This document shows positions 61,126 through 64,000 of a stretch of DNA of 64,000 bases, piece after piece. This DNA is from SKNW01 sp050485865. Its GTDB lineage: Bacteria; Gemmatimonadota; Gemmatimonadetes; Longimicrobiales; Gaopeijiaceae. The notes under the pieces are model-generated. The model was not told where the DNA came from and searched no databases. It worked only from the letters and a program-made list of their open reading frames with translations. The first letter of the stretch is position 1. Each line of letters starts with the position of its first letter. The stretch spans positions 1 to 64,000 of the forward strand of contig JBJHCE010000002.1 of assembly GCA_050485865.1 (NCBI GenBank). Reading direction: 5' to 3'. The translations under genes were made by a program, and so were the position numbers.

Positions 61126-61701
61126 TCAGTAGTGGCAGATGGTGCAGTCCCGCGATGCACCCATCTCGAGGTGACAGGTCAGACACCAGCCCATCGTGAG
61201 GGGCTGCTCCACGCGCTGGATCACCCCCATTTCCTGCACGGGGCCGTGACATGCCGTGCAGTCCACCCCGGCGGTGATGTGCCGCATGTGGGGGAACTGC
61301 ACGTGGTCCGCCACCTTGTAGATCCGGTTCCAGGGAATGGGCTCCCCGCGCTCCCAGAAGCCCACGACCTTGGCGATCTCGGGTGACCCCTGGTCGTCCG
61401 GCCCCACTCCGCGGACCCACGCATGGCATCCCATGCAGGTCGCCACCGGGGGAATTCCGGCGGAAGAGGCCCGTTCGGCGGAGAAGTGGCAGTACATGCA
61501 GTCGATCTGGTACTGCCCCTCCCCGCTTCCGGCGTGCACGTTGTGGGGGAAGGCAACGGGCTGCCCCTCCGGCCCATAGGGAACGTCGGCCGAGTACGCA
61601 TCGGGCGACGTGGCATCCTGACCGCGGACGGTCACGAACGCGGCCGTGACCACGGCCACGAGGACCATGGCCAGCGCGAGGATCCACTGCTTCTTGATCA
61701 C
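61126..61701 (-). CDS. actA: Alternative complex III subunit ActA, pentahaem cytochrome c
   Basis: A 191-residue protein with an N-terminal membrane anchor (ILALAMVLVAVVTAAFVTV) and five CxxCH haem sites: CMYCH, CMGCH, CTACH, CLTCH and CTICH, the last two residues before the C-terminus. Several histidines (FPHNVH, FPHMRH) are likely axial ligands. It receives electrons from ActB. GTG start at 61701. First gene of the operon, 173 bp from the divergent DUF432-like gene. Confidence 0.95.
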   Translation of the reverse strand: MIKKQWILALAMVLVAVVTAAFVTVRGQDATSPDAYSADVPYGPEGQPVAFPHNVHAGSGEGQYQIDCMYCHFSAERASSAGIPPVATCMGCHAWVRGVGPDDQGSPEIAKVVGFWERGEPIPWNRIYKVADHVQFPHMRHITAGVDCTACHGPVQEMGVIQRVEQPLTMGWCLTCHLEMGASRDCTICHY

Positions 61702-61874
61702 CGGTAACTCTCGATGGAAAGCCAGAGGGGAAGCGGGAGGGAACCCGGAATCGGGCGCGGGGAACTTACCGGGGCGAGCGAGTTCCTGTCAACGGCGATG
61801 CGGTCTCCCGCGCCGCCCACCCGCGCCCCGCACGCCCCGTTGTACTCCCGACCATTCCGTCCCACATTCCCCCC

Positions 61875-62717
61875 ATGAGCGACTCTGAAGACTCCGGACC
61901 CCTCGCACCCCCATGGGGCCCCGTCGAGCTCGAACCCGACCGCCCCGTGGGGCGCCGGATCGGCCCCCGCGACGTCTGGTTCCTCTTCCGGGAGGGCGAG
62001 ATCCGCCTCGCGGACCGCCCCGCCGAAGGAGACGGGCGAGGGGAACCCCCGGACGCCCCGGACGATCCCTCGGCCTGGTCCCGCTGGGCCGTCCCGGCAC
62101 CCAAGGGCCAGGGAATCAGGGACTTGCGCTCCGCCCGGGTGACCCTCCGCCCCGCCGTGCCCGACCGTCCGCTCATCGTCCAGCCCGAGGTCCCCTTCGC
62201 CCTCCTCCCCGGCGCGGAAGCGCGCGTCTTCGTGCGCATCCCCCTCCTGATCCGCGTCGAGGCCGAGCGCCCCACGGGCGACGCCATTCTCCTCCGCACG
62301 ATCCCCACCCTCGAGCTCTCCGACACCTGGTGGGGGGGCTTCGTGGACGGCGACCTCTGCTACTGGCTCCCCACCACCGCCCGCCGCGAGGTCACCCGCT
62401 CCCTCCTCGAGCCCCACCTCCTGGTCTGTCCCCTGCGCATGGTGAACGAGTCGGGCACGGACCTGAAGGTGGAAAAGCTCTCCTTCCGGGTGGAGCACCT
62501 CTCCCTCTTCGCCGACCCCCCGGGGTTCTGGGCCGACGAGTCCCGGGTGCGCTACCAGGGCGAGACCGAGGGGAGCCAGATCGACATGACCGGGCGCCCC
62601 CCCGAGGAGGCGCGCTCCGCCACCCTGGTCTCGGCCCCCCCGGCCCCGGTGCGGGGGCTCCGGGCGCTCACCTTCCACCGCCTCCGTCACTTCCCCGGCT
62701 TCGGGTGGAGCGCATGA
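61875..62717 (+). CDS. DUF432-like protein
   Basis: A 280-residue soluble protein resembling DUF432, a family often found beside mechanosensitive channels. Segments ARVFVRIPLLIRVEAERPTG, FVDGDLCYWLPTTARREV and LLVCPLRMVNESGTDLKVEK are the most conserved-looking. There is no signal peptide or membrane span. Its stop overlaps the MscS start by ATGA, supporting a joint role. The family label is from memory of context and sequence style, so treat it as tentative. Confidence 0.65.
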   Translation: MSDSEDSGPLAPPWGPVELEPDRPVGRRIGPRDVWFLFREGEIRLADRPAEGDGRGEPPDAPDDPSAWSRWAVPAPKGQGIRDLRSARVTLRPAVPDRPLIVQPEVPFALLPGAEARVFVRIPLLIRVEAERPTGDAILLRTIPTLELSDTWWGGFVDGDLCYWLPTTARREVTRSLLEPHLLVCPLRMVNESGTDLKVEKLSFRVEHLSLFADPPGFWADESRVRYQGETEGSQIDMTGRPPEEARSATLVSAPPAPVRGLRALTFHRLRHFPGFGWSA

Positions 62718-63745
62718 CCACCTCCGCCCTCCTCCCCACCCTCCTCCTGGCACTCCTCCAGGACGCCGCCCCCCCCGACGCCGCCCCCCTCATCCGCTTC
62801 GACCTGGTCGACGCCATCCGCGCCGCCCTCTGGGTCTTCGTCGGAATTCCCCTCCTCATGGGGATCGTCCGATGGGTGAAGCGCTGGGTCACGAAGCAGT
62901 ACTCGGCACAGCAGGCCCTCCTCGTCGGCAAGGTGGTCCTCTACCCGGGGATGATCCTCATCCTCGTGATGACGCTGTCGGAGCTGGGCTTCCAGCTCAC
63001 CCCCCTCCTGGGCGCGGCGGGGATCGTGGGGATCGCGGTGGGCTTCGCATCCCAGACCTCGGTCTCGAACGTCATTTCCGGCTTCTTCCTCATCGGCGAG
63101 AAGCCCTTCGAGGTGGACGACGTGATCCAGGTGGGCGACACCGTGGGCCGCGTCCTTTCCATCGACACCCTGTCGGTCAAGCTCCGCACCTTCGACAACC
63201 GCTTCATCCGCATTCCGAACGAGACGATCGTGAAGAGCCAGGTCACCACCGTGACCCGCTTCCCGATCCGCCGCCTCGACGTGAACGTGGGGGTGGCCTA
63301 CAAGGAGCACATCCCCCGGGTGCGCGAGATCCTCCTCGACGTGGCCCGGGCGAACCCCCGCGCGCTCATGGAGCCCGAGCCCACCGTCTTCTTCGACGGA
63401 TACGGCGACTCCTCCCTGGACCTCCGCCTCGCCATCTGGACCGTGCGGGAGAACTTCTTCACCCTCAAGAACACGATCCTGGAAGAGATCAAGGCGCGCT
63501 TCGACGCCGAGGGGATCGAGATTCCCTTCCCGCACCGGTCGCTCTATGCCGGCGAGGCCACGGACCCCTTCCCGATTCGCCTCGTCTCCGATTTCCCCGC
63601 CTCTTCCGAGGATCCGGGGGAGGGAGATGCCACCGGGCAGGCTCCAGGAGGCGCCGACCCCGGCGGGGGTCCACCCGGGACTCCGTCCGCCACCGAGGCA
63701 CCGCCCCCGACCCCCGCCGATCCCCTCGAGGATGAACCGCGATGA
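62714..63745 (+). CDS. Small-conductance mechanosensitive channel, MscS family
   Basis: A 343-residue inner-membrane channel that opens on turgor increase. Helices lie around residues 30-50 and 70-95. The pore helix TM3 is LGAAGIVGIAVGFASQTSVS, followed by the beta domain (FEVDDVIQVGDTVGRVLSID) and the FIRIPNETIVKSQVTT signature. The C-terminal 50 residues are a proline/glycine-rich, disordered tail. ATGA overlaps on both sides tie it to the DUF432-like gene and to the next gene. Confidence 0.94.
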   Translation: MTTSALLPTLLLALLQDAAPPDAAPLIRFDLVDAIRAALWVFVGIPLLMGIVRWVKRWVTKQYSAQQALLVGKVVLYPGMILILVMTLSELGFQLTPLLGAAGIVGIAVGFASQTSVSNVISGFFLIGEKPFEVDDVIQVGDTVGRVLSIDTLSVKLRTFDNRFIRIPNETIVKSQVTTVTRFPIRRLDVNVGVAYKEHIPRVREILLDVARANPRALMEPEPTVFFDGYGDSSLDLRLAIWTVRENFFTLKNTILEEIKARFDAEGIEIPFPHRSLYAGEATDPFPIRLVSDFPASSEDPGEGDATGQAPGGADPGGGPPGTPSATEAPPPTPADPLEDEPR

Positions 63746-64000
63746 ACGCTGCACCCGACGACCTTCCCTCTCCGGGGCACCACCTCACCACGGCGAGCCA
63801 TGACGGCCGCTTCTGGGACGTCTACCTGGAGTTCGAGGAGCGGAGCGGGGCAGGGGACCGCTTCCGGGCGGTCCTCGCCTTCTCTCCGGTGGACCGCGCC
63901 GAGGGCGAGCGCACCCTCAGGACGATCCCGGTGATCGTGGAGGACTCCTACGAGGAGGTGGTCCAGCGCGCCCGGGCCCTCGACGACCACCAGCTCTCCG
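63742..64000 (+). CDS. Protein of unknown function (3' end cut by window edge)
   Basis: Start ATG at 63742 overlaps the MscS stop (ATGA). The visible 86 residues begin MNAAPDDLPSPGHHLTTASH and continue with DGRFWDVYLEFEERS and then FRAVLAFSPVD. It is soluble and acidic with no recognised motif. By position it is the third gene of the DUF432-MscS operon. Confidence 0.6.
   Translation, partial: MNAAPDDLPSPGHHLTTASHDGRFWDVYLEFEERSGAGDRFRAVLAFSPVDRAEGERTLRTIPVIVEDSYEEVVQRARALDDHQLS

Noticed and set aside
58009..61386. A 1125-codon plus-strand open frame opposite actB and actA
   Set aside because: Shadow of ActB; no family features and no ribosome-binding site.

Overview
The window is very GC-rich, dense bacterial DNA holding 51 protein-coding genes (49 complete, one cut at each end). 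I see no tRNA, rRNA, CRISPR array, insertion sequence or prophage. An Omp85-type outer-membrane protein, several lipoproteins with clear lipoboxes, an ExbB/TolQ-type protein and TatA point to a diderm. A complete alternative complex III operon, ATP-type PEP carboxykinase, short RpoD-like sigma paralogues and extreme GC fit Gemmatimonadota best. That placement is an inference from gene content; no rRNA is present to confirm it.

Layout, left to right. (1) 1-2357, minus strand: partial metallophosphoesterase, membrane protein with a Rossmann-like tail, flavin reductase. (2) 2496-6260, plus strand: lipoprotein followed by a BtuFCD-type importer. (3) 6244-9728, minus strand: rsgA, an RpoD-like sigma factor, an HD-domain phosphohydrolase. 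(4) 9864-11472: UvrC-like GIY-YIG protein convergent with an EVE-domain protein. (5) 11627-23935: the most unusual region. A PHM/DBM-like secreted copper monooxygenase, a predicted beta-barrel and a divergent phospholipase-D-like protein face a plus-strand operon of PlsC-like acyltransferase, DegT-type aminotransferase and GlpD, followed by a 1005-residue LuxR-type regulator. The divergent control region carries a symmetric four-site operator array. (6) 23974-29403, minus strand: maeB, pckA and a secreted M24 peptidase (C4/C3 carbon node). (7) 29534-33441, plus strand: Omp85-like protein, unknown membrane protein, second sigma factor. (8) 33498-36793: ssb and polA. (9) 36938-43920: lone ExbB/TolQ and a five-gene oligopeptide ABC transporter. 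(10) 44007-49054: gcvH, gcvP, a metallo-beta-lactamase-fold hydrolase and a LipM-like octanoyltransferase that probably begins at CTG. (11) 49284-54062, plus strand: acyl-CoA dehydrogenase, tatA, TrmJ-like methyltransferase, GAF-GAF-GGDEF protein, inositol-monophosphatase-like enzyme, ending at a strong hairpin terminator. (12) 54148-61701, minus strand: actABCDEF. (13) 61875-64000, plus strand: DUF432-like protein, MscS channel and a truncated gene.

Working together: LipM could supply the octanoyl group that matures the lipoyl lysine of GcvH, which GcvP uses. Alternative complex III oxidises quinol with five haems in ActA and one in ActE. MaeB and PckA move carbon between malate/oxaloacetate and pyruvate/PEP. 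The divergent cluster in region 5 looks like glycerol-phosphate-based membrane-lipid and envelope chemistry under one shared regulatory region; this is a hypothesis. Many neighbours overlap by ATGA or GTGA, so operons appear translationally coupled.
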